This document shows positions 36,330 to 45,813 of a stretch of 64,000 nt of DNA, piece after piece; within the stretch, counting starts at the first letter, position 1; each line of letters begins with the position of its first letter. The notes under the pieces are model-generated. The model did not search any database. It saw only the letters and a list, made by a program, of their open reading frames with translations, and was not told where the DNA came from. This DNA is from an uncultured Bacteroidales bacterium (GTDB taxonomy: Bacteria; Bacteroidota; Bacteroidia; Bacteroidales; Paludibacteraceae). The position numbers and the translations under genes were made by a program. The stretch spans positions 37,823 through 101,822 of the forward strand of contig CALUOH010000005.1 of NCBI GenBank assembly GCA_944322025.1. Reading direction: 5' to 3'.

Positions 36330-37940
36330 TTATCGTTGCTCCCGCTTGCCGTCCCCCGCTTCCAGCAGCTCCACGGCGCGGATGAGCGGCTCATTCATCC
36401 CGTTCACCACCCGGTAGTACGTGTCGGGCGTATATATCGAGCGCGCTATTATCGCCTTTATCTGCATCCTCATGTACCGCTCTGAGCGGCGGTAGCCCTC
36501 CTCGTCGTAGGCTATATCCTCCTTCTCCCCCTCGGCCACGATGCTCTCCATCAGGCTCTCCGGCACTGTGAACCCCTTCTCGTAACGGCTGAAGTCCGGA
36601 TACTCCGCCAGCAGCCGCTCCCTGTTCGTCTCCGTATAGCGCGCTATCTCCGTCAGCAGAACCCCCTTGGCAAGCACCTTGCGGTAATACGGCGAATAGA
36701 GCGTAGTGTCCATCGGTATGAATATGTCTGGCCAGATGCCCCCGCCGCCGTACACCGTCCGCCCCTCCACGCGCGTGGTGTATTTCAGCGAGTCGGGAAA
36801 CTGCACGCTGTCCGCGTGCACAAGCTCCCCGTGGCGGTAACGCCTCTCGAGGTCTTTGTAATACCTCTCCACGCCCCCGCTGTACGGCTTCTGTATGTTG
36901 CGCCCCGACGGCGTATAGTAGCGTGCCACGGTGAGCCGCAGCTCCGCGCCCCCGTTCAGCGGTATAGGCCGCTGCACAAGCCCCTTGCCGAACGAGCGGC
37001 GGCCTATGACCGTCGCCCTGTCCCAGTCCTGCAACGCCCCCGCAGTGATTTCGCTTGCCGAGGCCGAATACTCGTCTATCAGCACCGCGACCTTCCCCTT
37101 CTCGAACGCCCCCTTCGCCGTGGCCACTGCGTCCTGCCGCCTCTGGTGCTCCCCCTGAGTGTAGACTATCAGCTTGCCCGCGTCGAGAAACTGGTCCGAA
37201 AGCTCTATCGCCGCCGACATCACGCCCCCGCCGTTCCCTTGCAGATCCAGCACGAGGCTCTCCATCCCCTCCCTCGTCAGCCGCTCCAGCGCATCCTCCA
37301 CCTCCTTGGCCGTGGTCACGGAGAAAGAGTTCAGCTTCAGGTAGCCTATCCCCGGCCTCAGCATATACGCCGCGTCCACCGAGTGGAGGGGTATCTTGTC
37401 CCGCTCCACCACAAACGGCAGCAACTCCTTCTCACCCCGCCGCTCTATCTCCAGGCTCACCTTGCTCCCCCTCGGCCCCCGCAGCAGCTTCGGTATCTCC
37501 GAACGCTTGATGTTCACCCCCGCTATGGTCTTACCGTCCACGCGGATAATGCGGTCGCCCGGCAATATTCCCACCTTCTCCGACGGGCAGCCGGGGATAG
37601 TCTGTATCACGTGCAGCGTGTCCTTGAACACATTGTAGCTTATCCCTATCCCCTCGAAGTTGCCGTATATCTGTTCGCTCATCGCCTCCACCTCCTCGGC
37701 GGGGATATACGCCGAGTGTGGGTCGAGGCTTTGCAGCCCCTTCGTTATCATCGTCTCCGCAAGGGCATTGATGTCAGTGGTGTCCACATACATCTGGTCG
37801 ACGTAGAAAAGCACCTGCGCTATCTTGTTCGCCGACTCCTGTACCGTGCGCAGCTGCGCGGCGCACTCCCCCCACGCCCACACCCCCACGGCGAGGACAA
37901 GCATGGCGCGGCGAATATACGGTGCTGATACTCTCTTCAT
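36330..37940 (-). CDS. S41 family C-terminal processing peptidase (CtpA-like)
   Basis: 536 residues; an exported serine protease that trims C-termini of envelope proteins. A signal peptide (MLVLAVGVWAWGECAAQ) is followed by a PDZ domain (about 95-175, with GIGISYNVFKDTLHVIQ and GDRIIRVDGKTIAGV). The catalytic domain carries the nucleophile in DEYSASASEITAGALQ and the Lys of the Ser/Lys dyad in SFGKGLVQ. A long C-terminal helical region ends at ELLEAGDGKREQR. The promoter is at 38003-38010 with two repeat B cores upstream of it. Confidence 0.92.
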   Translation of the reverse strand: MKRVSAPYIRRAMLVLAVGVWAWGECAAQLRTVQESANKIAQVLFYVDQMYVDTTDINALAETMITKGLQSLDPHSAYIPAEEVEAMSEQIYGNFEGIGISYNVFKDTLHVIQTIPGCPSEKVGILPGDRIIRVDGKTIAGVNIKRSEIPKLLRGPRGSKVSLEIERRGEKELLPFVVERDKIPLHSVDAAYMLRPGIGYLKLNSFSVTTAKEVEDALERLTREGMESLVLDLQGNGGGVMSAAIELSDQFLDAGKLIVYTQGEHQRRQDAVATAKGAFEKGKVAVLIDEYSASASEITAGALQDWDRATVIGRRSFGKGLVQRPIPLNGGAELRLTVARYYTPSGRNIQKPYSGGVERYYKDLERRYRHGELVHADSVQFPDSLKYTTRVEGRTVYGGGGIWPDIFIPMDTTLYSPYYRKVLAKGVLLTEIARYTETNRERLLAEYPDFSRYEKGFTVPESLMESIVAEGEKEDIAYDEEGYRRSERYMRMQIKAIIARSIYTPDTYYRVVNGMNEPLIRAVELLEAGDGKREQR

Positions 37941-38002
37941 TCTGTCTCTCTCTTTCTGGCACGCCGGCTCTCCGCCACGCGCACCCCCTGCAAATCTCAG
38001 GA

Positions 38003-38010
38003 CAAATGTA
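38003..38010 (-). promoter_or_regulatory. ctpA-like gene promoter -7 element
   Basis: TACATTTG on the minus strand with a TTG (complement of 38031-38033), 20 bases apart. Confidence 0.6.
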
Positions 38011-38230
38011 CAACAATTCCTCTAACCGTGCAAAATCTGCATGCGATAACTGCCTCCTTGCCGCACATCTGAGACACATGACGGCGCTTCCCCTCCCCCC
38101 TTGCCCTCCTCTGCTCCCCTCCTGCCGTCACCTTCTCCTCTCTCCACGCTCCACCGCCTTCCCCTCCAAGCCTCCTTCTCAGCCTCCCTCTCCCCCCCAA
38201 AACCACCTCTCGCTCCCATGTATTAACTAA

Positions 38231-38279
38231 GGTTAAAAACACGTACTCTCACGCCAGCGGGCAGCCTGCCCCTACGGAG
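38231..38279 (-). repeat. Dispersed repeat B, copy 2 (divergent middle)
   Basis: Shares GGTTAAAAACACGTACTCTC and CCCTACGGAG-like ends with the other copies. The middle is replaced by a sequence with its own small hairpin (GGGCAGCCTGCCC). Read on the minus strand it faces ctpA. Confidence 0.7.
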
Positions 38280-38396
38280 CAGCTCCCTACCTTCACCCTG
38301 CCCTCAGCCCAACCCTCCCCGTCCCGTCTCTGCCCTCCCTCCATCCCCTCCACGCACAGCTCTCCACCTCCCACCTCACCCTCCCACGTTAATCAA

Positions 38397-38445
38397 GGTT
38401 AAAAAGACGTACTCTCGACGGAGCGGCTACGGACACCCTACGGAG
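38397..38445 (-). repeat. Dispersed repeat B, copy 3
   Basis: A near-complete match to the core of copy 1, here reading GGTTAAAAAGACGTACTC on the plus strand. Same orientation as copy 2, about 120 bases away, separated by a pyrimidine-rich tract. Confidence 0.8.
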
Positions 38446-38528
38446 TCTCTACGGGACAACCAGCCCCCCTCCTCGCCCCTTTCCCCACTTTCCTGCGGAC
38501 TATTGCCCACAACTCGCCATAATTTTTG

Positions 38529-38536
38529 TACCTTTG
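38529..38536 (+). promoter_or_regulatory. leuS promoter -7 element
   Basis: TACCTTTG about 36 bases before the leuS start, with TTG at 38503-38505. Confidence 0.6.
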
Positions 38537-38571
38537 CACCTTAATTCTAAGGAAACAAATTCAGACTGTCT

Positions 38572-41340
38572 ATGGAATACAATTTCAGGGAGTTAGAGAA
38601 GAAGTGGCAGGCGTGGTGGCGCGCCAGTGCCACATACAGAGTGGAGATAGACAAGAGCCGGCCCAAGTTCTACGTGCTTGACATGTTCCCCTACCCCTCC
38701 GGAGCGGGGCTGCACGTGGGCCATCCGCTGGGCTACATAGCCTCCGACATATACAGCCGCTACAAGAGGCTCAATGGCTTCAACGTGCTCCACCCCATGG
38801 GCTACGACGCCTACGGCCTCCCCGCCGAGCAGTACGCCATACAGACCGGACAGCACCCCGCCGTCACCACGGAAAAGAACATAACCCGCTACCGCGAGCA
38901 GCTGGACAAGATAGGCTTCTCCTACGACTGGTCAAGGGAAATTCGCACCTGCGACCCCGAATACTACAAATGGACGCAGTGGGCCTTCATCCAGATGTTC
39001 AACCACTGGTACTGCCTCCGCGCTAACGCCGCGCGCCCCATCGCCCAACTCGTGCAGATATTCAGCGAGCAGGGCAACCGCCGCGTAAAGGCAGCATGCA
39101 CGGAGACACCCCTCTTCACGGCCGAAGAGTGGAACTCTTGGAACGAGCGCAGGCAGCAGGAGGTGCTGATGAACTACCGCATCGCCTACCTCGCCGACCT
39201 GAAAGTCAACTGGTGTCCCGCGCTGGGCACTGTACTTGCCAACGACGAGGTGAGCGAAGGCCTCTCCGTGCGCGGCGGACACCCAGTGGAGCAGCGCGTC
39301 ATGCGACAGTGGAGCCTCCGCGTCTCGGCCTACGCACAGAGGCTTCTCGACGGGCTTGACCGCCTCGACTGGTCCGAGTCGCTCAAAGAGACGCAGCGCA
39401 ACTGGATAGGCCGCTCCGAGGGGGCGGAGATGAAGTTCCGCGTGGCGGGCTCTGATGTCGAACTGGAGATATTCACCACACGCGCCGACACCGTCTTCGG
39501 TGTCACCTTCATGGTTCTCGCACCTGAGAGCGAATATGTCGCCCGCGTCACCACCCCGGAGCACAAGGCCGAAGTGGACGCCTACCTCGAACAGGTGAAA
39601 CGCCGCACGGAGCGCGAACGCATAGCCGACCGCCGCGTGACCGGCGCATTCACCGGCGCATACGCCATAAACCCATTGACAGAAAAGCAGATACCCATAT
39701 ACGTGTCGGACTATGTGCTGGCAGGCTACGGCACAGGCGCAATCATGGCCGTACCGGCCCACGACAGCCGCGACTACGCCTTCGCACGCCATTTCAGCCT
39801 GCCCGTCATCCCCCTCATCGAGGGCTGTGACGTAAGCGAGGAGAGCTATGACGCCAAGGAGGGCAAGGTCATCAACTCCGGCTTCCTCAACGGCCTGGAG
39901 GTCAAGGAGGCCATTGCAGCGATGAAGAAATACATCGAGGAGAAAGGAATAGGCTGCGTGAAGGTCAACTACCGCCTGCGCGATGCCATATTCAGCCGTC
40001 AGCGTTATTGGGGCGAGCCATTCCCCGTCTACTACAAGGAGGGCATGCCCTACATGCTTGACGAGAGCCGCCTGCCCCTCATGCTCCCTGAGATAGACAA
40101 GTACCTGCCTACCGAGACGGGCGAGCCGCCTCTCGGCCGCGCCAAGGGATGGAGCGTGAACATTGACGGCAAGGAGTATCCGCTGGAGCTGAACACCATG
40201 CCGGGCTTCGCCGGGTCGTCGGCATACTATCTGCGCTACATGGACCCGCACAACCCCGACGCTCTCGTTAGCCGCGAGGCGGACGACTACTGGCAGAACG
40301 TAGACCTCTACATAGGCGGCACTGAGCACGCCACCGGCCACCTGATATACAGCCGCTTCTGGAACAAGTTTCTCTATGACCTCGGCATCGTCTGCGAGGA
40401 CGAGCCGTACCGCAAGCTCATCAACCAGGGAATGATACAGGGGCGGTCGAACTTCGTCTACCGCGTCATCGGGACAAACACCTTCGTCTCCTGCGGACTG
40501 AAAGGGCAGTACGAGACACAGCCCATCCACGTGGATGTCAACATAGTCTCCAACGATATCCTCGACATTGAGAAGTTCAGGGCATGGTCGCCCGACTACG
40601 CCGATGCGGAGTTCATCTTGGAGGACGGGAAATACATCTGCGGATGGGCAGTGGAGAAGATGTCGAAGTCGATGTACAATGTGGTCAACCCTGACGACAT
40701 AGTGGAGCGTTACGGCGCGGACACCCTGCGCCTGTACGAGATGTTCCTCGGCCCGCTGGAGCAGTCGAAGCCGTGGGACACCAACGGCATAGACGGCGTG
40801 CACCGCTTCCTGAAAAAGTTCTGGGGGCTATATTCGAGCGGTGAATCGTTCTCCGTCTCGGACGAAGGGCCGACAGCCGCAGAGATGAAGACACTGCACA
40901 AGACGATAAAGAAAATCACTTGGGACATAGAGAACTTCTCGTTCAACACATCGGTCTCCGCCTTCATGATATGCACCAACGAGCTTGGCGCGATGAAATG
41001 CAACAAACGCGCGGTGCTTGAGCCGCTTGCCGTGCTGATAGCCCCGTTCGCGCCCCACATGGCAGAGGAGCTGTGGCAGTGCGCGCTGGGCCACACGTCG
41101 AGCGTGTGCGACGCGGCATGGCCCGCGTGCGAGGAGAAATACCTCGTGGAGGATACGGTGAAATACCCCGTGTCGTTCAACGGCAAGGTGCGTTTCACTC
41201 TCGAACTTGCCGCAGGGCTTTCCAAGGAGGAGATAGAGAAAGCCGTACTCGCTGCGGAGCAGACGCAGAGGCAGCTGGACGGCAAAGAGCCCAAGAAGGT
41301 GATAGTAGTGCCGGGTAAGATAGTCAATTTCGTCATATAA
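38572..41340 (+). CDS. leuS: Leucyl-tRNA synthetase
   Basis: 922 residues, a class I synthetase that charges tRNA-Leu. The HIGH-type motif is [12 protein letters not shown] (about 48-59), and the KMSKS motif is in [17 protein letters not shown] near residue 700. Between them lies the CP1 editing domain ([19 protein letters not shown] and [38 protein letters not shown] segments). The C-terminal anticodon-binding helices and a small terminal domain follow ([16 protein letters not shown]). Length matches Bacteroidota LeuRS. It has its own promoter. Confidence 0.97.
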   Translation: MEYNFRELEKKWQAWWRASATYRVEIDKSRPKFYVLDMFPYPSGAGLHVGHPLGYIASDIYSRYKRLNGFNVLHPMGYDAYGLPAEQYAIQTGQHPAVTTEKNITRYREQLDKIGFSYDWSREIRTCDPEYYKWTQWAFIQMFNHWYCLRANAARPIAQLVQIFSEQGNRRVKAACTETPLFTAEEWNSWNERRQQEVLMNYRIAYLADLKVNWCPALGTVLANDEVSEGLSVRGGHPVEQRVMRQWSLRVSAYAQRLLDGLDRLDWSESLKETQRNWIGRSEGAEMKFRVAGSDVELEIFTTRADTVFGVTFMVLAPESEYVARVTTPEHKAEVDAYLEQVKRRTERERIADRRVTGAFTGAYAINPLTEKQIPIYVSDYVLAGYGTGAIMAVPAHDSRDYAFARHFSLPVIPLIEGCDVSEESYDAKEGKVINSGFLNGLEVKEAIAAMKKYIEEKGIGCVKVNYRLRDAIFSRQRYWGEPFPVYYKEGMPYMLDESRLPLMLPEIDKYLPTETGEPPLGRAKGWSVNIDGKEYPLELNTMPGFAGSSAYYLRYMDPHNPDALVSREADDYWQNVDLYIGGTEHATGHLIYSRFWNKFLYDLGIVCEDEPYRKLINQGMIQGRSNFVYRVIGTNTFVSCGLKGQYETQPIHVDVNIVSNDILDIEKFRAWSPDYADAEFILEDGKYICGWAVEKMSKSMYNVVNPDDIVERYGADTLRLYEMFLGPLEQSKPWDTNGIDGVHRFLKKFWGLYSSGESFSVSDEGPTAAEMKTLHKTIKKITWDIENFSFNTSVSAFMICTNELGAMKCNKRAVLEPLAVLIAPFAPHMAEELWQCALGHTSSVCDAAWPACEEKYLVEDTVKYPVSFNGKVRFTLELAAGLSKEEIEKAVLAAEQTQRQLDGKEPKKVIVVPGKIVNFVI

Positions 41341-41387
41341 AGGTAATTACAATAGTATTAGTTTAACTCTATCATTCATTTATTCAG

Positions 41388-42350
41388 ATGACAAGTACGA
41401 AAAAGAATTCGATTCTGAGACAGGGAAAGAGCTATGTGATGATAGCATTTGGCCTGCTGCTCTATGCTCTGGCATGGAACATCTTCCTCTACCCGCACCA
41501 CGTGGCCGGCGGCGGCGGCACGGGTGTGGCGACCATAGTCATGTACGCTACACGGGGCGCGCTCACTGCCATACCGTGGCTCGGCGAACTGTTCGGCGGG
41601 ATGTACACCGTGGACAACGGTATACCGGTGTCTGTCACCTTCCTGCTTATGAACGTCATACTGCTGGGCGTAGCCGTGAAGATATTCGGCTGGGAGTTCA
41701 GCCTGCGCTCGGTGTACGGCGTGGTGATGCTCTCTATATGGCTTGCCATACCGTATGAGCAACTGCTGATAAACCTGACGGGACTGCACTTCCCGAAGTT
41801 CGATGACGTGTTCATGTCATCCATCATCGCGGGTCTGATAGCCGGCGTGGGCATGGCCTTCGTGCTGACGAACAACGGCTCGTCGGGCGGTACGGATATC
41901 ATCGCGAAGATAATCAACAAGTACTGCAACGTGACGCTGGGCCGCTCGCTGCTGCTCTGTGACCTCGTGGTCATCTGCTCGGTGGGCTTCACGCCTGAGG
42001 GTAACATAGAGAAGATAGTCTACGGACTTATCATGTCGTTCACCATGACTACGACGATAGACATGTATATCAACGGTATGCGCCAGTCGGTGCAGTTCTT
42101 CATCTTCTCGAAGAAGCATGACGAGATAGCGGAGGCCATCTCGCAGGAGGCGCACAGGGGCGTGACGCTGCTGGACGGCACGGGTTGGTATACCAAGGAG
42201 CAGGTGAAGGTGGTGACGGTGCTAGTGCGCAAGAGCGAGTCGACCAACATCTTCCGCATAGTCAAGGGGATAGACCCGAACGCCTTCATATCGCAGAGCG
42301 CGGCGATAGGCGTGTACGGCAAGGGCTTCGACCAGATAGGACAGAAGTAA
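41388..42350 (+). CDS. YitT family membrane protein
   Basis: 320 residues: five or six N-terminal hydrophobic segments (to about 210) followed by a soluble DUF2179-type domain. Typical YitT parts are GLLLYALAWNIFLYPHHVAGGGGTGVATI and TNNGSSGGTDIIAKIINKYC. The DUF2179 end reads RGVTLLDGTGWYTKEQVKVVTVLVRKSE, with a final IDPNAFISQSAAIGVYGKGF. Members are widespread with poorly defined function; export or small-molecule transport has been suggested. It follows leuS by 47 bases and ends at a strong terminator. Confidence 0.88.
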   Translation: MTSTKKNSILRQGKSYVMIAFGLLLYALAWNIFLYPHHVAGGGGTGVATIVMYATRGALTAIPWLGELFGGMYTVDNGIPVSVTFLLMNVILLGVAVKIFGWEFSLRSVYGVVMLSIWLAIPYEQLLINLTGLHFPKFDDVFMSSIIAGLIAGVGMAFVLTNNGSSGGTDIIAKIINKYCNVTLGRSLLLCDLVVICSVGFTPEGNIEKIVYGLIMSFTMTTTIDMYINGMRQSVQFFIFSKKHDEIAEAISQEAHRGVTLLDGTGWYTKEQVKVVTVLVRKSESTNIFRIVKGIDPNAFISQSAAIGVYGKGFDQIGQK

Positions 42351-42376
42351 GGGGGCGCACAAGCCCATTATATAGA

Positions 42377-42416
42377 GGGTCAGGCATCGGAGGTGATGCC
42401 TGACCCTTTTTATTTT
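42377..42416 (+). terminator. Terminator after the YitT gene
   Basis: 12-bp stem (42377-42388 with 42395-42406), 6-base loop, followed by a TTTTTATTTT run. Confidence 0.9.
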
Positions 42417-42500
42417 CTGCCGGCAGCCAACAGGAAGTGAGGAAAGTACGGGAGGGAGGTGTGCGGAAGGGGGAATGGACGGGGAGAGTGTATGGAGGGG

Positions 42501-42718
42501 CTCCGTACGGTGTCCGTAGCCGTTCCGTCGAGAGTACGTGTTTTTAACCACTTTTTGCAGTTTGGGAATTGGATGGGAGGGGACGGGGCGGGGACGGAAT
42601 GGAAAGGGGGCGGGGACGGGAAGAGAAGGGGGTTGGGACAGGAGGGGCATGGAGGCGGGAGGGAGGGGGCGGAAGAAAAATGAGGGGGAGGGTGTGTTGG
42701 GAAGTCAGGATTATTTAT
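42501..42718 (+). repeat. Dispersed repeat B, copy 4 (long form)
   Basis: The core ends in GTGTTTTTAACC (42538-42549), followed by ACTTTTTGCAG, a long G-rich tract, and a promoter-proximal segment (42690-42717). This is homologous, end to end, with copy 1 read on its minus strand. Confidence 0.82.
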
Positions 42719-42726
42719 TAATTTTG
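42697..42726 (+). promoter_or_regulatory. yebC promoter, within repeat B4
   Basis: TTGG (42697-42700) and TAATTTTG (42719-42726). The intervening bases match the helicase promoter at 21599-21618 almost exactly. Confidence 0.7.
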
Positions 42727-42759
42727 CAGCCGGATTTTATTTTCACAGAACAGACAGAT

Positions 42760-43488
42760 ATGGGAAGAGCGTTTGAATACCGCAAAGCAAGGAAACTGAA
42801 ACGGTGGGGGAACATGGCCCGCGTGTTTACGAAGTTAGGTAAAGAGATAACGATAGCCACGAAAGCGGGCGGAGGAGACCCTGACACCAACCCGCGCCTG
42901 CGCGCCCTTATGGCGACGGCGAAGAAGGAGAACATGCCTAAGGAGAATGTGGAGCGCGCCATCAAGAAGGCTCTCTCAAAAGACTATACGGACTATAAGG
43001 AGATGAACTACGAGGGGTACGGCCCGCACGGCATTGCCATCTTCGTGGAGACGGCAACGGACAACACGACACGCACGGTGGCGAACATACGCAGCTATTT
43101 CAACAAGTTCGGGGGCAACCTCGGTACGACGGGCAGCCTCGAATTCCTGTTCACGCACAAGTGCGTGTTCCACATAGCCAAGAAAGAGGGGATGGACCCG
43201 GAGGAGCTGGAGCTGGAACTGATAGACTTCGGGGCGGACGAGATAGAGGAGGACGGCGAGGAGCTTGTCATCTACGGGGAGTTCGCACAGAACGCCGCCA
43301 TACAGAAGTACCTCGAGGAGAACGGTTACGAGATAACGTCATCGGAGTTCGTGCGCATACCGAACGACACGAAGCAACTCAACGAGGAGCAGATGGCAGC
43401 CGTGAACAAGCTCGTGGAGAAGATAGAGGAGGACGAGGATGTGCAGAACGTCTTCACCAACATGGCAGAGCCCGAAGAGGAGGAGTAA
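42760..43488 (+). CDS. yebC: YebC/PmpR family protein
   Basis: 242 residues from MGRAFEYRKARKLKRWGNMARVF, the usual opening of the family; the reading frame extends upstream through the promoter and G-rich tract, so that extension is not translated. Characteristic segments are KAGGGDPDTNPRLRALMATAKKENMP, YEGYGPHGIAIFVETATDN and FNKFGGNLGTTGSLEFLF. The acidic C-terminus ends EPEEEE. Family members act as transcription regulators or as factors relieving ribosome stalls; which applies here is unknown. Confidence 0.93.
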   Translation: MGRAFEYRKARKLKRWGNMARVFTKLGKEITIATKAGGGDPDTNPRLRALMATAKKENMPKENVERAIKKALSKDYTDYKEMNYEGYGPHGIAIFVETATDNTTRTVANIRSYFNKFGGNLGTTGSLEFLFTHKCVFHIAKKEGMDPEELELELIDFGADEIEEDGEELVIYGEFAQNAAIQKYLEENGYEITSSEFVRIPNDTKQLNEEQMAAVNKLVEKIEEDEDVQNVFTNMAEPEEEE

Positions 43489-43553
43489 GATAAAGTCACG
43501 AGATACGAGTAGCCGTTCTACATAAAAAGGCTACATAAGAGAGAAATACGAGG

Positions 43554-43597
43554 GCTGTCCCCTGTACCGCACGCGGAGAGGAGACAGCTTTCTTTAT
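43554..43597 (+). terminator. Possible terminator after yebC
   Basis: A stem GCTGTC (43554-43559) with GACAGC (43583-43588), extendable by G-C pairs with a bulge, then TTTCTTTAT. It lies 25 bases before dapF. Confidence 0.45.
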
Positions 43598-43621
43598 ACC
43601 GGAGAGAGGAGAGAGACAGCC

Positions 43622-44464
43622 ATGAGACTGGACTTCATAAAGATGCACGGGGCGGGCAACGACTACATCTACCTGGACTGCATCGACGCCCCCGCGCCGG
43701 AGAACCCGGCGGAGCTGGCCACGAGGCTCTCGGACCGCCACAAGGGCATAGGAGGCGACGGACTTGTGATGATACTGCCAAGCAGTGAAGCGACGTGCCG
43801 CATGAGGATGTTCAACGCGGACGGCTCGGAAGGACGGATGTGCGGCAACGCGATACGCTGCGTGGGAAAGTATGTCTACGAGGCGGGCGTGACGCGGGAA
43901 AGGAGCATCACCGTGGAGACGCTGAGCGGGGTGAAGAGGCTGACGCTATTCGGCGAAGGGGAGAAGATAGAGGAGGTGGAGGTGGATATGGGCTATGCCG
44001 CTACCGACCCGGAGAGGATACCGATGAGGGCGGAAGCACCACTCGTGGCCGGACGAATAGAGGCAGGGGGGAGAGCGTACACCGGCACGGCAATCTCGAT
44101 GGGCAACCCGCACTTAGTGATAGAGACGGCAGACACGGAGACGGTGGAAATGGAGCGCACGGGGCCGCTGTTCGAGAGACACGAACTGTTCCCTGAGAGG
44201 GTGAACACCGAGTTTGCCCAACTGACAGGACGTAACGCCATAAGGATGCGCGTGTGGGAGCGCGGGAGCGGAGAGACCCTGGCCTGCGGGACGGGTGCAT
44301 GCGCCACGGTGGCGGCGTTCGCGCTGACGGGCAAGGTGGAGTATGATACCCCCGTCAGAGTGCAGCTGCGGGGCGGAAGCCTGAGCGTCACCTGCCGCCG
44401 CGACATGCGGATGCTGATGCGCGGAGAGGCCGTGGAGGTGTTCCGTGGGACGATAGAGATATGA
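43622..44464 (+). CDS. dapF: Diaminopimelate epimerase
   Basis: 280 residues; converts LL- to meso-diaminopimelate for peptidoglycan and lysine. The two catalytic cysteines lie in symmetric contexts: NADGSEGRMCGNAIRC (first) and GETLACGTGACATVAAF (second). The N-terminus is the conserved FIKMHGAGNDYIYLD. Length is normal. dapL, encoding the enzyme that makes LL-diaminopimelate directly, follows 36 bases later, so the two work in consecutive steps. Confidence 0.96.
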   Translation: MRLDFIKMHGAGNDYIYLDCIDAPAPENPAELATRLSDRHKGIGGDGLVMILPSSEATCRMRMFNADGSEGRMCGNAIRCVGKYVYEAGVTRERSITVETLSGVKRLTLFGEGEKIEEVEVDMGYAATDPERIPMRAEAPLVAGRIEAGGRAYTGTAISMGNPHLVIETADTETVEMERTGPLFERHELFPERVNTEFAQLTGRNAIRMRVWERGSGETLACGTGACATVAAFALTGKVEYDTPVRVQLRGGSLSVTCRRDMRMLMRGEAVEVFRGTIEI

Positions 44465-44500
44465 GAGAGTGTTTTGATTTTCCACAAAGATAGACGAGAG

Positions 44501-45679
44501 ATGAAGCTGAACCTGAATTACAAGAAGTTAGAGGAGAATTACCTTTTCACTGAAATAGCGAAGCGGACGGCGGAGTTTGCCAAGGCGCACCCAGAGAAGC
44601 CGCTGATAAAGCTGGGGATAGGCGACGTGACGCGCCCGCTCGCGCCCGTGGCGGCAGACGCGATAATCAAGGCGATGGAGGAGCTGAAGCACGTGGAGAC
44701 ATTCCGCGGCTACGGGCCGGAGCTGGGTTACGGCTTCGCCAAGAGAGCCGTGCAGAGGTATTACGCGACATACGGCATAGAGGTTGAAGAGGAGGAGATT
44801 ACAATAGGGGACGGGATAGGCGAGGACATAGCGAACGTGACCGACCTGTTCGCGCACGGGGAGAACCATGTGCTGATACCCGACCCGGTGTATCCGCTGT
44901 ACAAGGCGACATCGCTGATGGACGGGCAGAAAATCACCTACCTGGAGTGCAACAAGGGGAACGGCTTCCTGCCGGAGCCGCCCGACTTCGCGGCAGACAT
45001 AGTGTACCTCTGTTCGCCGAACAACCCGACGGGGGCGACACTGTCTCTGGAGCAGATGCAGGCGTGGGTGGACTACGCGAACCGCCACGGGGCGATAATC
45101 CTGTACGACAACGCCTACGAGCGTTTCATCAGCGAGGAGGGCAAGCCGCACTCCATATTCGCGGCGAAAGGGGCGCGGACGTGTGCCATAGAGTTCAACT
45201 CGCTGTCGAAGACGGCAGGGTTTACCTGCGTGAGGAGCGGCTATGTGTTCATACCGAAAGAACTCGAACGCGAGGGGATGAGCCTACTACGGATGTGGCA
45301 GCAGAGACAGACCACGAAGTATAACGGCGCGCCGTACATGACACAGCGCGGACTGGAAGCGGCACTCTCGGCGGAGGGTATGGCACAGGCGGACGAGAAC
45401 ATAGCCTACTACAAGCGTAACGTGAGAGTGATAACGGATGTGCTCGACAAGAAGGGGATATTCTACAGCGGCGGGGTCAACTCGCCGTATATCTGGATGG
45501 AGTGCCCGCGTGGGATGAAGTCGTGGGAGTTCTTCGACTGGCTGCTGAACACGGCATACGTGGTCGGCACACCGGGCGTGGGGTTCGGGGCGTGCGGCGA
45601 GGGGTATTTCCGGCTCACGTCGTTCAACACATACGAGAATACGGCTGAGGCGATGGAGCGCATAGAAAAACTGCTGTGA
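44501..45679 (+). CDS. dapL: LL-diaminopimelate aminotransferase
   Basis: 392 residues from MKLNLNYKKLEENYLF; a PLP-dependent enzyme that converts tetrahydrodipicolinate to LL-diaminopimelate in one step, bypassing the succinylase/acetylase branches. The conserved start KLEENYLFTEIAKRT is followed by PLIKLGIGDVTRPL, the aminotransferase segment SPNNPTGAT and the PLP lysine in NSLSKTAGFTCVRSGYV. The C-terminal GTPGVGFGACGEGYFRLTSFN closes the fold. I chose this start over one nine codons upstream because of the family pattern. A strong terminator follows. Confidence 0.96.
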   Translation: MKLNLNYKKLEENYLFTEIAKRTAEFAKAHPEKPLIKLGIGDVTRPLAPVAADAIIKAMEELKHVETFRGYGPELGYGFAKRAVQRYYATYGIEVEEEEITIGDGIGEDIANVTDLFAHGENHVLIPDPVYPLYKATSLMDGQKITYLECNKGNGFLPEPPDFAADIVYLCSPNNPTGATLSLEQMQAWVDYANRHGAIILYDNAYERFISEEGKPHSIFAAKGARTCAIEFNSLSKTAGFTCVRSGYVFIPKELEREGMSLLRMWQQRQTTKYNGAPYMTQRGLEAALSAEGMAQADENIAYYKRNVRVITDVLDKKGIFYSGGVNSPYIWMECPRGMKSWEFFDWLLNTAYVVGTPGVGFGACGEGYFRLTSFNTYENTAEAMERIEKLL

Positions 45680-45698
45680 GCTGAGGCAGAAGACAAGA

Positions 45699-45742
45699 GC
45701 GGGCGGGATGAGACGTAGTGTTTCATCCCGCCCGCCTTTTTT
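45699..45742 (+). terminator. Terminator after dapL
   Basis: 13-bp GC-rich stem (45699-45711 with 45723-45735) followed by CTTTTTT. Confidence 0.9.
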
Positions 45743-45813
45743 GTATGTCAGGAGCCGTTTCGATTTCCCTGTCACACCCCAAAACGGTGTTTGTGGAAAA
45801 TCCAAACGGTTTT

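Larger units (their letters stand above)
37941..38571. other. Divergent intergenic region ctpA / leuS
   Basis: 631 bases with no gene. It holds the ctpA promoter (minus), a pyrimidine-rich plus strand (38085-38220 and 38285-38395), two repeat B cores in the same orientation (38231-38279 and 38397-38445), and the leuS promoter (TTG 38503-38505, TACCTTTG 38529-38536). Confidence 0.7.
42351..42759. other. Intergenic region YitT / yebC
   Basis: No gene. After the terminator comes the full-length repeat B copy 4 in plus orientation: core 42501-42549, G-rich tract 42553-42692, and the yebC promoter (42697-42726). Confidence 0.75.

Noticed and set aside
38231..38445. Two repeats with a ~120-base spacing considered as a CRISPR-like array
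   Set aside because: Only two units, diverged in the middle, with a low-complexity pyrimidine spacer, and no cas genes.
38932..40803. Very long open frame antisense to leuS
   Set aside because: leuS on the plus strand has every family motif; the antisense frame is open because of GC-rich third positions and has no recognisable domain.
42501..42549. Repeat B core as a simple intrinsic terminator
   Set aside because: A CGTAC/GTACG stem before the T run exists in this copy only; other copies break the pairing, so the T run alone is not enough.
42538..42759. Longer N-terminus for YebC reading through the G-rich tract
   Set aside because: The -7 box lies inside this extension and the translated product is Gly/Arg low complexity; the family start MGRAFEYRKARK is clear.
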